From contig JAJRBP010000261.1 in the NCBI GenBank assembly GCA_028679405.1, positions 1-5,485 of the forward strand: a stretch of DNA of 5,485 nt, written 5' to 3'. How positions within the stretch are numbered: the stretch's first letter is position 1; each line of letters begins with the position of its first letter. The notes beneath the pieces were generated by a model. It ran no database searches and had not been told where the DNA came from. It was given only the letters and a program-made list of their open reading frames with translations. A program made the position numbers and the translations under genes. Positions 5,281 through 5,485 of the stretch are shown piece after piece. The DNA is from Methanoregulaceae archaeon. GTDB lineage: Archaea > Halobacteriota > Methanomicrobia > Methanomicrobiales > Methanospirillaceae.

Positions 5281-5485
5281 TCACGCCCCCGCAAGGGGGG
5301 AAGGCCAGCCATGGCCTCCCGAACGCGACTGTGCGACCACGAAGTCCACGAACTCCCTCGCGACCACAGGATGCGGGGCCGTACTCGGGACGGTGAGGGC
5401 GTAGACGATGGGCCTCCCGGTCCTCTCCCGGCCGATCCCACTGAAACGCTGGAACCCGAGCATCACGCGTGCCCGTGCATAGTCA
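5281..5485 (-). CDS. wtpA: Tungstate/molybdate-binding protein, C-terminal end only
   Basis: This is the last 67 codons of a gene whose start lies beyond the right edge; the frame is open through the edge (residues DYARARVMLGF...) and ends in TGA at 5281-5283. WtpA proteins are extracytoplasmic, usually membrane-anchored, and deliver tungstate or molybdate to the WtpBC channel. The tail shows the family pattern: a GRPIVYALTVP strand, followed by APHPVVAREFVDFVV, corresponding to the helix that ends most oxyanion-binding proteins, then HGWPSPLAGA where relatives have a Gly-Gln-Pro-like end. GTG and ATG codons near 5466 are internal, not starts. Identity rests on this tail and on its place directly before wtpB and wtpC; ModA is the alternative name. 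Confidence 0.8.
   Translation of the reverse strand, partial: DYARARVMLGFQRFSGIGRERTGRPIVYALTVPSTAPHPVVAREFVDFVVAQSRSGGHGWPSPLAGA
5286..5299 (-). promoter_or_regulatory. GC hairpin at the wtpA-wtpB junction
   Basis: The strand carries a perfect 5-bp all-GC inverted repeat with a four-base loop. In the mRNA it reads CCCCC-UUGC-GGGGG, and its 3' arm runs into the G-rich stretch that would serve as the wtpB ribosome binding site, next to the wtpA stop at 5281-5283. It could mask wtpB until a ribosome finishing wtpA opens it. Regulation is inferred from position only. Confidence 0.4.

Noticed and set aside
4485..5396. A 303-codon open frame on the plus strand opposite wtpB
   Set aside because: It lies antisense to wtpB and part of wtpA, has an extremely charged Asp/Glu/Arg/Pro/Gly-rich translation with no recognisable domain, and has no convincing ribosome binding site. 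It is a shadow of GC-rich codon use.
5281..5466. A stand-alone 61-residue minus-strand gene starting at 5466
   Set aside because: The putative start is a GTG inside a frame that stays open to the window edge, and the translation matches the tail of an oxyanion-binding protein, so it is the 3' end of wtpA.

Overview
The window looks like chromosome of a moderately GC-rich methanogenic euryarchaeon, most probably of the order Methanomicrobiales (Methanoculleus/Methanofollis-like). The clues are a WtpABC-type tungstate/molybdate transporter, secreted proteins of a style common in these methanogens (DUF4430-like module, sulfite-oxidase-like repeats, dockerin-type C-terminus), strong GGAGGTGA-type ribosome binding sites, and a possible archaeal TATA-like element. 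The order is an inference from protein style and was not tested by database search. All six genes lie on the minus strand, so transcription runs from the right edge to the left edge. Two genes are cut by the window ends. No RNA gene, insertion sequence, CRISPR array or gene-free stretch above about 100 bp was seen.

Right part (2192-5485): a tightly packed operon. It runs wtpA (only the last 67 codons are present), wtpB (permease), wtpC (ATPase) and then a secreted purple-acid-phosphatase-like metallophosphoesterase. The junctions are a 4-bp gap, a 14-bp overlap and a 3-bp gap, and downstream ribosome binding sites lie inside the upstream coding sequences, so translational coupling is likely. 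WtpA captures tungstate or molybdate outside the cell, WtpB carries it across the membrane and WtpC powers transport. The phosphatase would act outside the membrane. It departs from the usual metal-ligand pattern at two positions (Gln for His in the first motif, Asp for His in the GHxH motif).

Middle (2093-2191): a 99-bp AT-richer spacer, the only real intergenic gap. It probably holds the end of the first operon and the promoter of the next transcription unit.

Left part (1-2092): a second two-gene unit of exported proteins. The first encodes a 303-residue secreted protein ending in a two-loop dockerin-type calcium-binding domain. The second, starting 2 bp after its stop, encodes a secreted protein with a DUF4430-like module followed by at least two tandem units resembling the molybdopterin-binding fold of the sulfite oxidase family; it runs off the left edge. 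Both units keep a cysteine near the place where sulfite oxidases bind molybdenum, but the signal peptide looks Sec-type rather than Tat-type, so cofactor loading is doubtful. Nothing here is a proven new system. The points most worth following are the SUOX-like exported repeat protein beside a tungstate transporter and the unusual phosphatase coupled to wtpC.
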